64,000 nt of DNA, from contig NC_089728.1 in the NCBI RefSeq assembly GCF_035083965.1, forward strand, positions 19,221,955-19,285,954, in the 5' to 3' direction. Source of the stretch: Branchiostoma lanceolatum. Its lineage: Eukaryota > Chordata > Leptocardii > Amphioxiformes > Branchiostomatidae. Positions 25,101 to 37,045 of this stretch are shown here, piece after piece (the stretch's first letter is position 1; each line of letters opens with the position of its first letter). Made by a program: the position numbers and the translations under genes. The notes under the pieces are model-generated. The model ran no database searches and had not been told where the DNA came from. It worked only from the letters and a program-made list of their open reading frames with translations.

Positions 25101-28100
25101 TTCTAAGAAAAAAGAAAGCTTCAAGACATAGGTTTAGTTGAAAAGAGATCTGTTGGCAGGAGGCTTGAAGTCAATGAAAAAAGACCTCACGAACTAAATC
25201 TACATCTAACAATGGTCACATGCGTAGCACTGGCGACCTCTATGTGGACTAGACCGTTTCTTGTTGATTGTTATCTAGCCACAACTATCTATCTACATTT
25301 AGCCGTTGCCACTTAGATGAGTGTGTTCTCTGTTGTGCGGAAGGGGTGCCAACCAATTCTTTGACGTTTGTTATGTGTCATTGTTTGAAATTGTCTGAAT
25401 GTACCAACTTATTCTTTTTTGCCGTGGTTATGATGGTCAATATAGTAACTTGAAGGAACAAAGTTCCTAGCAGCTTTGTTGTGGCTACTTGCATACATAC
25501 ATATATACATACATACATACATACATACACACACACATACATAAATACGTACATACATGCATACATTCATACATACATACACACATACATACATACATAC
25601 ATACACACATACATACATACATACATACATACATACACACACACATACATACATACACACATACATACATACATACATACATACTAAGTACACCCACACG
25701 CACATACAAACATACATACATTCATACATACATACATACACACATACATACATACACACATACATACATACATACATACATACATACATACATACATACA
25801 TACATCAAACGAACAGAAAAATCTGCGACACAACATACAGCAGCTTAAGAGAGGAACGGTGACTCGCTCTGTGCAGGAAAAACTAAACAACCTCACAGCG
25901 AAAAGAAGGAGGGTACAAAACCAACAGCGTAAGAGGATACGGGAACTTGTCACAGCCAAGCTTCACACTCAGTTAGCAGAAATAGAGGCCATTAAAAACG
26001 ACAACGCAAGGATGTTCGCGGCCATGAAGACCCTCAGATTCAGTGGAGGGACAGCGCTCACTGTGTGCTCCCCGGACGGTGAGGTGCTTGCCAAACCTCT
26101 AGACCAGGCCAAGGTCATCTCAAACTATTTTGAAGGTCTCTTCAACATCGACGCGACACCTGTCCCTTCGCTCACAGCGGCGCCCTTGCGCAACCCTGTA
26201 ACAGCGTCGGAAGTCGCTAGGGCAGCGTCACGACTCAAGAATGGACGTAGTTTCGGAGCAGACGGCGTCCCAAACGAACTCTTGAAATACTGCTGTTCCA
26301 AGTCCGATGATCCCATGTGTACCACTACAGCGAGGATAATAAACGCCGTATTCAGCAAAGGAGAGGTAATGTCTGCTCTAGGACAAGGCATCCTGATCCC
26401 CCTCCAAAAACCAGGAAAACCACGAGGTCCATGCAGCAGCCTCCGACCTATAGTACTGCTAAACGGACTGAGAAAACTCTTCTCACTTATCGTGCTGGAA
26501 CGCTGCAAGCCACAGGTGAATCTCTATCTACCGAGATCACAGTCTGCCTATCGCCAAGGCCACAGCACAGCTGATATAGTCTTCACCAAGAGGATCCTTG
26601 CAGACTTAGTCATGACTAGAATGTGGGACGTTCACATCCTCGGCATTGACCTGAGCCGTGCATTTGACACTGTGGACAGGGCTCGTCTGTTATCATTGTT
26701 GAAAGACGTGGTGAATGACGACGACACTGTGCGAATGATACAGGCCTTGTTGACAGACACAACCCTTGCCGTACGCGTACGAGGAGAAGTAGCCCCTCAG
26801 TTCCAAGCAACTGTCGGCTCACCCCAGGGCGACAGCTTGAGCCCTCAGCTGTTCAACGTCTACTACGAGGCAGCCCTTCGAGACTTGCGAAGATCCTCCC
26901 CACCCATCCCTGCGGAAGACAAGCGGCTCAAGCTGGCGGCTGAAACCCAGTATGCCGACGATCTAGACTTCATCAGCACCTCTAGTCACCACCTGGAGAA
27001 GATACACGAGGAAGCAATGAAGGTCCTACCAGAGTGGAAACTGCATGCCAATGCAGGCAAGACAGAACGGGTCCACATCTGCCATGAAAAGGACAGGGAA
27101 GAGGAAGAATGGAGGAGAAAGAAATCGGTAGGATCCCGGCTTGGCATCTCGGACGACATAGAAGAAAGGATACAGCTAGCCAACGTGGCCATGAGAAAAA
27201 TGTGGAGTATGTGGGGGACACAACACATCTCGTTAGAACTCAAGCTAAAACTCTTCCAAGTTTATGTTATACCCGTGATACTTTATAACGCCGGGACATG
27301 GGGACTCACCGAGCAGCTTGCGTATAAGATTGACTCATGGCATCGGAAACAACTGAGACGTCTAACAGGTCACATCTACCCCAACTGCATCAGCAACGTC
27401 AAGCTGTACAACAAGTGTAGAACATCACCACTACAAAACGAAGTCCACCGTCGCAGATGGTTTCTCTTTGGTCACATTCTCCGTACGCCAGAAGACTCTC
27501 CGCCACAGAAAGTGCTAAACATTGCATTCAGTAAAAAACTTACACCGAGACAAGGGAGGCCCCGCGAGGGGCTCCTAAGCAGCCTCATAGATGACTGTAA
27601 ACTGTACATGAAAATGAACATTAGAACGGAAACCCACGTACTGAAATACCTCCGAAAAAGAGCTAGAAACAAACAGGATTGGGCAAAGATGTACACTGAT
27701 TTGGTCAAATTGTAATCTCAGCACATAGATATATCGATTTGACCAAGAACAGTCATTATTATTATTATTATTATTATACATACATACATACACACATACA
27801 TACATACATACATACATACATACATACATACATACACACACACATACATACATACATACATACATACATACATACATACGTAGTCAATCAACCTGACCAG
27901 GTCGTTGGAGATAGACATAAAGACAGAATTTTGCCGCCAGACTCACATTTGTTGCATCTGACTATTACTCCTCATGTTTTGTGTTCGTCACAGATGGTCA
28001 GGTGGACATGAATTGCAGCGTCATCATTCTTAGCCTCGACACACTGACACAGTATAAAATATTCAGAGATACGGTAAGCAATATTTTTATAACAAGATGC

Positions 28101-30261
28101 TATTAAGTAAATAGTGTGCATTTTTGCTATATATTTTTTTGTGCTTTAGGACAGACAAGTCGTTTATACCTTATCTTAACAGTGACCCATACAGAGAAAA
28201 ATAGCCCATTTTTAAACCTTAAGCTTGGCGAAGTGAGGAAAGTTGTTTTAAGTGTCTTTTTCAAGGGCACAACATCGGTGGCGTCAGGCGATTCGAACCC
28301 GGGCCACACCACCCCATGTTTTGTTTGAACTTTGCCTTTGGTTAGGCTTACGTAGCATCGAAATGTAACCTCAATAAGAAATGAAGAACAAATGCTTTAA
28401 TTTTGCTTTTCAGGCATTTTACATCGATTTTGTCTTGGCTTGCCAATGGAGGGACACAAGGTTGCTGAAATTCAGATCGGAGAACAACACAGGTTCCAGT
28501 TACATCCACGGAAACATTTGGAGACCTACCATAGAGACATCTGTCCTCTCCAATGAATACCGAAGCCGTTCGGATTTCTTTCCTACAGTGCTTCTTAACG
28601 ATGGAAGTGTGATTTGGGCCCAAAAGTATGTAACATACGCTTTTTGATGTTGAAGCAAAATGTTATCGTATAGCGTTCAATTTGAATAGCACAGAAAAAT
28701 TCACATTTTACTTCTGGAACTAGCCAAACCATGTATTATTATCTCCATATCTTCATACATCTAAATGTTAAACGTTTGTATGGCAATTTTCTACTGTTTA
28801 TGTGTGTGTACGTTCTGTAGATGCACATTTATGCCTCAGCTATCTCCATCGATATCAACCTACAAAGTAAACTATTTGTTTTGTCAAATTATGCTGGTTT
28901 CTTTAGTGCTGCAGATGTGTAACTATTCATGTATATGCATATTTGTAGGTTTATCTTGATGCATTACCCATGTGTATGTATTTGTGTTGTAGGTTCAGTC
29001 TCAACCAAGCGTGCCTAATGAATCTTCGTAACTATCCTCATGACCTACAATGTTGTGCTGTGGCATTATTGACTTGTAAGTGACCACGAAAATGTGTATT
29101 GTCAATAATCATAGTAGCCCTTTGACATTCAGTTATTCCACATATTCAGTGATATGCTAAGAATGCGCATTAGCAATATACTTTATAATGATTTTCTTCA
29201 ATCTTTATCAGATACAAAAATACATATGTTTTACGATTCGCCAGTCAGTAATAATCACCATTGTTTTAGACTATTATCACCAACCTAGACAAACTTGAAC
29301 GAAATTATAAGTACGTTGATGAAGGTTAGACATCCAGGTAGTAAGATAAGCCAAAAATAGTTACTCAAGAAACTGGATGAAATTTTTGAAGCAGTCAGAC
29401 GTTTCCCAAGGCACTTGGGTTAATGCACTACCCACCACCCCCACCCCCGGACGAACAACATTTAATTGTTGTCCTAAAACAACAGTAGCTAATTGAACTA
29501 TTAGCATAGCAAGAGATGGAGGACCAAATTGTGAAGGACACGGGCTTAAACAGTCGGAAAGCAGAGGCTAGGGCAAGGGACAGGACTACATGGAGGATCC
29601 TCCTGGAAAGCAAGGGGCCATTTCTGACCTGAGCACGTAGGCATACAACCTTATCTTGAATTAGTCCTCTTTTGAAGACTACGTAAAGACATCCTAAATC
29701 GTCTTAACTTCATTAACATATCTATTCAGAGTTTTGGTATAAAACCTGCTGTTCTGGTCGTATCCTTAGTCACTGACGAAAGACAGCGGATGCTATCTGA
29801 AACGTCTGACTGTTTCAAAATTTCATCCAGTTGCTTGAGTAACAATTTTTGGCTAAAATGATAAGTAGTTGCGATTTGCCTTCTAAATTCATTATCGATA
29901 GCTCTAGCTGATTGGCACAGTTTCAATGGTTTAAAAATGATTGCATCATGCAGATGGAGGAGTGAAGGCGATGTGGAACGAGCCAAAGTACTGGGTTCCC
30001 AACAGTTCTGTAGTGGCAACACTGATGTCGTCTTTACGTTCCGACTTCCTGATTGACGGCATCAACTTCACCAGCTACGTGGGATCGTACTTTGCTCCAG
30101 GTAACTATGACCAATTTACTAGAGTGACCTCGAATCGAACACATGTTCGGTTCGAATGCGTCAGATAGAACGGTGATAAAACATGGTTCAGGTTCGAAAA
30201 ATGTCTTGGACTTTTACGGTCCAATTTCACCACCGTGTTCCCTGGAGTTATACGTCACAAT

Positions 30262-30301
<40 letters not shown>

Positions 30302-33300
30302 GAGAGGGCTTTTACAGAAAAGGTTGTTCGAACACAAAGACTCACCGACTTTTTTTCTTGACATTCCTCCGGTCTTCCGGAAGTGCGACACGTGCTAAAG
30401 TGTGAAGAAGTCGGTATGGGCCTCCGTCACGGTGAAGGTTGATGGGCCCTGATCGCAGATAGCAACTTTCACTCTACTCGTGAAATAATGCGATTCAGCC
30501 GCTTACCTTTGACACGTCGCTCATGTCATACATCCCGAAGGTCACGTGATTTGACCAGTTATCCTGAAGAAGACCAGAGGTCTAAAATTTAGTTCACAAA
30601 GTTTGATCTTTCTCCATGACACTGGATTATATTAATATTAATCTTTGCCCCTCACAAAGGATACATTGACGTACCAACACCTACAGATCTCAATGATAAT
30701 GAATATCATTCCAATTACAGATAATGTTTGTGTTTACCAACGTGGGTTCTGTGACTACCAAGGCTCCGATGCCTGCACACGGATGAAGTGTACAGATGCA
30801 GACAACCTACATAAGCACGAATGCATCAAATGTAACCACTACGGTGGTCGGTGTACAACGCCTACATTTAAGGAGTGTTTTAACAACACATCGAGAGGTG
30901 AGCAGTTTGAGTTTACTTTGTATTATTATTCAATTACAGTTTGTGTTATTTTTGTTATCTTATGTATCTAAGTTTGAATGTGGGGATTGCCCCCCCCCCC
31001 CCCCCCCCCAGGGCACATTGAAAAACGCCATCACAGGCGATATGTTATCCCTGGTTAAATAAAAATAAACAAACAAACAAAACAAAACAAATCAAATACA
31101 TGTATACATACCCTTCCTGTCTGTTCTTGCACCTCATATTTCACTTCATTTTCCCTTCACAAAAAGTAAAGAATAAGTGATGTAAACTCGCATAAATCTT
31201 ACACAAAATGGAATGGTACACATATGCTTATTTCGTCTTCGTTTATCCAAAAAAATTCTTTTTACGGTTTTTGGTGGAAAATGTGCTAGATGTTTGCACT
31301 TTTAGACAGATTAGCCAAAGAGGCTCGGTGGGTGTCACTCCACCTCCAGGGAAGGTCGTGTAAAGTGCCTTTCCCAAGGACACAAAGTCGGGGCATGGTG
31401 AACATCTAATGCTAGGGTCACATTTTAAAGCCGGGGCCCGGCCGGGTAGTTTGCCTGAACGAAAAGTACGACATAGAAGACAACAAAAGGCATAAACGTA
31501 AAACTGGTTACTAATAAACATGATCTGTGTATATTTCTTGATATAAATTTTATTTTACGTTCCCGCAAACAGCCCGGCCGGGCCCCGGTATGGAAATATT
31601 AGCCTAACAAAACAAGAGATCTATTGGTTCTCAGTCCAACGCTCTAACGTTGCGCCACACCGACGCCACTTGTTTCGTTTATGTTTGAAGTAATGACGTT
31701 CTTCAATCGGATTTATTTATGAAATCTACAGGTCTGTCTACGAAGAACATGTTGTCTTCCACCACCTTGGAGTTTAAGCTCCTTCTAAGACGGCACGCTG
31801 AGTATGGTTTCATCTATGCCTACGCTCCAACCTCGGGAATAGTGATCTTGTCGTGGATATCGTTCTGGCTTGACCCTCACTCAGCTCCAGCGAGGACTGG
31901 GCTCGGTGTCACTACGGTCCTAACAATGATATCAATGGTAGGTGACTTTTAGCAGACTTCAGATACATTAGGCCATGTTGATTTGATTGTATGGATGACA
32001 TCCGCGCGCGCATCACTTTTCGTCCGTTTCCACAAAAAAAAAGGTTCCTACCGTACTGTAGATCGTGCAAAGCATCTACAAAATGAGCAAATATAAGCTG
32101 TAAATTGCAAAAAAAAGATAATATGGCCTTATTCACAATACAGAATTCCGTTGATGTCAAATCATACATTCTTATACATACAAGGTATGTAGTCCGGGCA
32201 ACCCGCCCGACATGATGATTATGATGTAAGGTGTTGGTCAGTGAAGCTCACCTCTCCCTTGACCTCTATTTGGGTCGTTGGGGCACCATGAATAGATCCT
32301 CCACCATCCTCCTCCACACACTATTGCATTAATGCCACGCCACAGACATTTTTATAAAATCTTTGATTTTGTTATTCTTTTTATTCTTTTTCGCTTTTGA
32401 AAAGACAACTTATTCTATCAACGCCACGTACAGAGAACAATATACCAATATTTGCACCTGGGCGGAGTGATGAAAGTCATGTAAAGTGCCTTTCCCAAGG
32501 GCACAACATCGGTGACGTTAGGCTTTTCGAACCCGGGAGCACCGGGTTCCGGGCTAAACACCCTGTCGTTACATCACATTTGACACCGACATTTGAAGAC
32601 TAACTTCTTTTAGAAATCGTCTTGCATCGCTTTGATTTTTTTCTTCAGAATATGAGAGCGTCCGACGCAGAGCTGGGTTACATCAGGGCCATTGATGTCT
32701 GGCTGTTTGTCTGCAAGAATTTTGTCTGCTTCGCTCTGATGGAGTATGCTGTTGTGAACTTCTTAGTCACAACAAGTCCTCCTGAGGTACGTTTACACTA
32801 CCAAAATAATTTTTTCTTGCTTTTCCTAACTCGTGGACAAATTTTCTTATATTAAGAATGTCAAGAATTGATAAGAAAGAAAAATTGAAGAATTAGTCTG
32901 ATTTTTTCCATGGAAATTCGACAACATTCTCTTCAGTGAAGAATATTTTTCTCAAGTAGATTTTCACTCTCAAGAATTTCTAGAAATCAAAGTCAAAATT
33001 TCCTGTTTTTAGTGACATCAAAATTATTTTTCTTGATATGTTTAAGAAAATATCCTTTTCTTGAATAATAATTTTACTTTAAGACAAATTTTCTAAGAAA
33101 AAGAGACTTAACTCGTGGACAAAATGTTTTTCTTAAACACAGAAAGTTTTCTTCTTTTAAGAATTTTTTCTGTGTATAAGATCGAAGAAGAAACAAAAAA
33201 AATTAAGAAAAGGCATTTTTGTAGTGTACAAACTTGAGAAACCACCCAAAACTGGATGATTTAAATTTAGTTCTTCGGAACCATATTTGTTTAGCTGACA

Positions 33301-34585
33301 ATGTTTGACAGACCCTTTTCGAGGTTACCTGCACGTAGGCTGATTGCACCTAATTTTCGTTGTGCTACAAAATATCTAGTCATAAGATCATCATCATCCA
33401 GTCATTTACCGACATGATAAACTATTCCAAGATAATCAATAGCTGTATACATGAATGGAAAATCAATACAGGCAACAATATTTTCAGGTGCTCTAAAACG
33501 TGTGGTTAACATATGAAATAAAATGAAACCAATCATTGCTTGCGTTAATGCCAACACCTCTTAGCAGAACATGAGGTATGAATCAAATCTGTCAGGAATA
33601 TGTGCTTTTCTTTCTGCTTCTTTTCAGCTGAAGGTTTACATTAGGATGTTATTGTTGCTTAGAATCTTATCTGAATCCTGTTGGCCCGGTCCTGTGTATT
33701 TCAAACAGATCCAGTGAACTAGTTTTATGGCTTACAACTTTACAACTTTATTCAAAATATGCAGACTGGCAGGATATCCCACTGGATATCCTGAATTGTT
33801 CTGACAATAACAATTGTCGGTTCCACTAGTCATTATACACAAAATACAGGTCACAGTTCAATTTGATCTAAAATGTCCTTGAACTATAAGATAATTGCAA
33901 GCTTATGTGCGTGGCATCAAGAATAGACCGTCGGACAGGAATGACGAGTTTAAATAGCCATAAATATACATGTTAGGACAATTTAAAGATCAATACAATT
34001 TAAAAACGATGGTTTTTACCACATTACACGTTAAAAAGTTCACGAAAGTGACTGGTTGTACAGTTTTGTGGCATGAAACAGAAACGAGTTCTTCAGCCGT
34101 TCGGTCCTACAAGTAGGTAAAGTTCTATGGTTATGGTTTCTGAGAGTTCTGCCGGTTTGTTGTTGCCGATTGCTAGTTGTCATGTAGTGCAAGGAATGGT
34201 CTTCATATGATATGGCTTATGATATAGTTTGTTACTCTTGCAGCCAAAAGATGTCCAACCCTGTGTTGAGGCTGAGCACATTGACGACGATCTTCTCGGC
34301 AATAGAGAAAAGGGGTTCAAGTCACTGCTCCGAGAGGACAAGAACAAACAAGATCTCAGCATGTTTGACGATGCCGCTGACTCTAAGTGCAAAAAGAAGG
34401 TTTACAACATACGAAAGGGTTCGTTTTCTGATGAGGTAAAGCCAAGAAAACCATCCAAGACCCGTCAGGAATACGCGGATCAACTGGACAGTGTCTGCCG
34501 TATAGTTTACCCCATGATGTTTACCCTGTTTATCATTGGATACGGACTGATTGTCAGATACCAGCAAAATTATGATAACTGCTAA
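22183..34585 (+). CDS. Gene C: Cys-loop (probable anion) receptor subunit with 8-Cys loop C module, 527 aa
   Basis: Ten exons: 22183..22265, 23040..23155, 27994..28073, 28414..28625, 28993..29075, 29954..30100, 30721..30897, 31732..31937, 32649..32786, 34244..34585 (1584 nt, continuous frame). The start ATG opens a signal peptide (MAMGVLLIFMLVVPMVLS). The ligand domain has CQWRDTRL and NIWRPTI motifs and a Cys-loop CLMNLRNYPHDLQCC, where the closing cysteine is doubled. Exon 8 gives TM1 and a TM2 with [16 protein letters not shown] (anion-type). The TM3-TM4 cytoplasmic loop is the longest of the cluster, basic and Lys-rich, and TM4 ends in QQNYDNC. It is the most divergent complete copy. Intron 2 holds a LINE inside a microsatellite. 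The stop codon directly abuts a MITE. Confidence 0.9.
22381..22578. repeat. About 190-bp GC-ended foldback MITE (copy 2 of 3)
   Basis: The left end CCCGGCCGGGGCCCGGCCGG is matched by a GC-rich right end (GGGCGGGTCCCGGATTG) around an AT-rich centre with ACGAAAA and TTTTCGT. Same family as 2390..2575 and 31412..31602. It is in intron 1 of gene C. Confidence 0.65.
25489..25805. repeat. (ACAY)n microsatellite, left of the LINE
   Basis: About 320 bp of ACAT repeats with scattered ACAC and ATTC variants. It ends exactly where LINE sequence begins (after 25805). All long frames read from it (YIHT or MYVC repeats) are artefacts. Confidence 0.95.
25806..27778 (+). mobile_element. LINE with intact reverse-transcriptase ORF nested in an ACAY microsatellite
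   Basis: One frame stays open through 27715 (about 618 codons from 25859, which is a GTG; no ATG marks a true start). It encodes a reverse transcriptase with FGADGVPNELL, IDLSRAFDTVDRARLL, GSPQGDSLSPQLF and QYADDLDF motifs, then a thumb region and a C-terminal HRRRWFLFGHILR block as in several non-LTR clades. No AP-endonuclease is visible, so it is 5'-truncated or uses another endonuclease. The 3' end is a (TTA)n run at 27757..27778 followed at once by more ACAT repeat. It lies in intron 2 of gene C, same strand. The clade is not assigned. Confidence 0.85.
27775..27880. repeat. (ACAY)n microsatellite, right of the LINE
   Basis: ACAT repeat with a few ACAC units, in the same register type as 25489..25805. 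Together they look like one microsatellite split by the LINE. Confidence 0.95.
28185..28345 (-). repeat. SINE copy, minus strand
   Basis: Contains GCGAAGTGAGGAAAGTTG, TTTTTCAAGGGCACAACATC and a good B-box complement GATTCGAACCCGGG. It is in intron 3 of gene C. Confidence 0.7.
29325..29855. mobile_element. Penelope-like terminal fragments in inverted array
   Basis: The left part (TTACTCAAGAAACTGGATGA ... CAGTCAGACGTTT) is the inverted counterpart of the right part (AAACGTCTGACTGTTTC ... CATCCAGTTGCTTGAGTAAC). The same units recur at 50440..50960 and 59335..59600 with GTTTTGGTATAAA and CTGACGAAAGA motifs. Inverted terminal blocks with hammerhead-like cores suggest a Penelope-like element; no reverse transcriptase is present here. 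It is in intron 5 of gene C. Confidence 0.45.
29768..29811 (+). ncRNA. Hammerhead-ribozyme-like motif
   Basis: The order is AGTCA, CTGACGA (core box 1), one A, stem II AGACAGC-GGAT-GCTATCT, GAAAC (core box 2), GTC, TGACT. The outer AGTCA and TGACT pair to form stem I. Stem II pairs except for one C/A mismatch. Stem III would be only AC/GT, as expected for a minimal or dimeric hammerhead. One extra A before stem II departs from the canonical core, so activity is uncertain. Confidence 0.4.
30264..30302. repeat. (ATACAT)n microsatellite
   Basis: Six to seven perfect ATACAT units in intron 6 of gene C. A 20-nt poly-C tract is at 30990..31009 in intron 7. Confidence 0.95.
30721..30897 (+). other. 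Gene C exon 7: 8-cysteine loop C module
   Basis: A phase 1-1 exon of 177 nt with C-x6-C-x7-C-x4-C-x10-C-x2-C-x6-C-x7-C, beginning NVCVYQRGFCDYQGSDAC. It shares CDY, the C-x2-C pair and a GG before Cys7 with gene B. It is placed between NFTSYVGSYFAP and TTLEFKLLLRRHAEYGF, which leads into TM1. Confidence 0.85.
31320..31400 (-). repeat. SINE tail fragment, minus strand
   Basis: Short fragment with GTAAAGTGCCTTTCCCAAGG and CACAAAGTCGGGGC, in intron 7 of gene C. Confidence 0.55.
31412..31602. repeat. About 190-bp GC-ended foldback MITE (copy 3 of 3)
   Basis: The ends GCCGGGGCCCGGCCGGG and CCCGGCCGGGCCCCGG are near-perfect inverted repeats around ACGAAAAGTACG ... TTTTACGTTC. It is in intron 7 of gene C, 130 nt upstream of exon 8. 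Confidence 0.75.
32440..32580 (-). repeat. SINE copy, minus strand
   Basis: Contains CACCTGGGCGGAGTGATGAA, TTTCCCAAGGGCACAACATC, the B-box complement TTTCGAACCCGGGAGC and the head TAACGACAGGGTGTTTAGCC in reverse. It is in intron 8 of gene C, about 70 nt upstream of exon 9. Confidence 0.75.
32796..33226. repeat. MITE with CACTACCAAAA ends (copy 1 of 2)
   Basis: Starts CACTACCAAAATAATTTTTT and ends CATTTTTGTAGTG, with an interior made of TTTCTTAAGAAAA-type runs that fold back on themselves. The first base is only 9 nt inside intron 9 of gene C. A sister copy is at 54110..54658. Confidence 0.75.
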
Positions 34586-34586
34586 G

Positions 34587-34795
34587 TACTGTAAATGCAT
34601 TTAAGTTCGCGTGGTTTCAATATCGTGGTAGGGAGAAAATGTAGTGTTCGCAGTGGTGTTAACTTTGCGTTTGAAACAATCGTAGCGCTACAGAAACACC
34701 AGCAAAGCTTTTGCGATGGTTTAAAGTTCGTGGCAAAGAGCTTGCTGCGAAAACCGCGAACATAAAACCATCGCGAAAATTTCTGCATTTACAGA
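34587..34795. repeat. MITE with ACTGTAAATGC ends, directly after the gene C stop codon
   Basis: Begins TACTGTAAATGCATTTAAG within 2 nt of the stop (34583..34585) and ends TTCTGCATTTACAG. The interior shares TAGGGAGAAAATG and GTTCGCGTTTGAAACAAT-like blocks with 57705..57893. Any 3' UTR of gene C starts inside this element. Confidence 0.75.
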
Positions 34796-37045
34796 ACTTT
34801 TAACAATTGCTTTGTTAGCAATGTACATGTCAATTAAGTTTGAGTGTGGAAGTCCGAACGTGGTTCTTAAGACAGTACCCAGTGCCATCATTGTAGGTGA
34901 TGGTTGAATGAATATAAGGATATTCATTCATCTATTTATTTATTTATTATGAATCTTAGGGTGGTCACTTCAGTTAACTTACTAATAGTAACTATACGCT
35001 GCCGGTACCTAGTACCAGTGTTAGTCAATCTCTTTGACCACCCTTAGACGTGATAGTTCACGTTTTTAATGTATTTAGGAAGCGGCTTAAACTAGCTCTG
35101 ACTAAGACTATCCAATGACGAGTTCCCTTTTGAACTTGAAGATGGCGTATGTATACTTGACATATATGCACATATAAAAGACAAAAGGCAAAATTAGAAT
35201 AAAACATGTATCACAACGTAACCTAGAACGTTGTATCACCAATCCAGATTGTAAGGCTACGCTTTTGTTCCATCTTTGAATGCCAGTAATAAAAGCCAAT
35301 TTAACGATGTGCAAAAGTTAGGTGTGACAGGCCGTTCAGTGTAGTATAACCAGCTGCGCCCGCGCCGCGTGCCTGCGAAGCTGGTGTGTTACGCCAAAGG
35401 GCGGTCATACCGGCTATACAGATACAGATACGATTGATTATGACGATATGATACAGAAATAAAGAAAACACTGCCAATGTATTAAATGCAAGATGAGAGT
35501 GGTGATGATATTCCATTTGGCGTAACCATGAACGACGTAAAGGCATGTACTATATAGTAGAGTTGCGTTTATCGAAAATATGATAACGGATGCAAACGTA
35601 CTTGCCTTACTGTAAAGATACTGAAATTGATATCACGACAATACAAGCATTATCAGCTGCATGCAATAGAGAACGCCGTTGCAACTGTCATACCTCCTAC
35701 CCGTCTGTATGACCAAATAGCTTTGTGTGAAATCGTTCAAAAATTTTTACGCTTGAAAGGATATAAGAATTATTATAATCTCAATAAAGCCGATTGTTTA
35801 CATCCCTGGTGGACACTATTATGTCAGTGCAACATGCAATACCGTGATGATTGTGATTTAAGTAATACATAATCTCCTGTTCCAAGTTAGAGCTTATGAT
35901 ACAATATGCTTTGAACCTCCATTAACATTAATCCACAGGGTTACACAAATCCGCTACTTTGAAAACCATAGTGCTCCAGAGATCTCTAGTGCAGAACCCT
36001 CCAGGTATGCACATTTAAGAGTGCATTATACTAGGGGGGCGTTGGGTTGGAGATCTGTTTGGACGTATCTTTTCAGGGTGGCGGAATTATGTACACTGAT
36101 GGAATTATGTTAGCAGGTGTCACCATTGGCGATGCTTAAGCTAGAGCTTATTTGACATTTCCCTCCCTTGGCCTTTCACCTTAGATAGAATTGTGCGTGC
36201 AAAATGGCCAGTTGAACTATTCAAAGCCAGACAGGAAACCCGCACACCTTAACCCCCGGTCATGCCGCATCCTAGTGATGCCCATGGCAATTAGGCCATG
36301 TTGATTCGATTATATGGATGACATCCTCAGGGATCCCCATATCCGATGCTAGCATAAAAATCAAAAAGAGTTTGGCAATAAAGAAAGGTGCTCTCATAAT
36401 AAAACCAAAGTGGTCAGGAAGATTCAATAAATTGATTAACACAGTATTCTAAATAATGCATTCTTTATTTTTGTTCTTTTATTTCTTCCTCTTTGACTTT
36501 GGAATTTAGATTGGCATTCTATGACATTAGTATCCGTTTCCCGAAATAGTTCTTTTTTCTGTTGCAATTTACGGCATTTGTTTTCTAATTTTGTACGATT
36601 TACATTATGGTTGAAAACATTTTTATGGAAACAGATGAAAATTGATGCACATGTACATGGGGTGTCATCCACATAATTCAATCAAAATTGCCTTACAGTC
36701 TTCCGGAATAACCTGTGAGATTGACTAGTATTGTACTGTATTATCAATCATTGGTGAACAGACTTCTTGCCCAATCACAAGAGCGTAGCGTAGTGTCAAT
36801 ACTTTAATTATGATGTTATCAACATTTTATTCCCACATATACGGTTATAAAACGCAACATTGTTTCCTTGAACCGAATCAAAGCAATTAGCGGGCATTTC
36901 ACCTACTAAGCGTCAGAAGAGACATTGATTTTCAGAAATGACCCTGTTTGGTCTACATGAAATATTAATGAAGAAGTTGTTGTAAAACTTTCTATTGCAT
37001 TACGAATCTATATCGAGCGTGCCGCCGGGACCATCATGATCATAA
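34796..37045. other. Intergenic spacer between genes C and D
   Basis: Contains a possible AATAAA at 35288..35293, a (TTTA)n stretch near 34935 and the MITE at 35912..36125. No supported exon or RNA gene. The part from 37025 on is the conserved 5' flank of gene D. Confidence 0.4.
35912..36125. repeat. MITE family (copy 2 of 2)
   Basis: Shares CCATTAACATTAATCC, CGCTACTTTGAAAA, GTGCATTATA and AGATCTGTTTGGAC blocks with 5722..5912 in reverse orientation. It is non-coding. Confidence 0.55.

Noticed and set aside
25409..25959. Long open frames of YIHT or MYVC repeats on both strands
   Set aside because: They are translations of the (ACAY)n microsatellite and carry no coding information.
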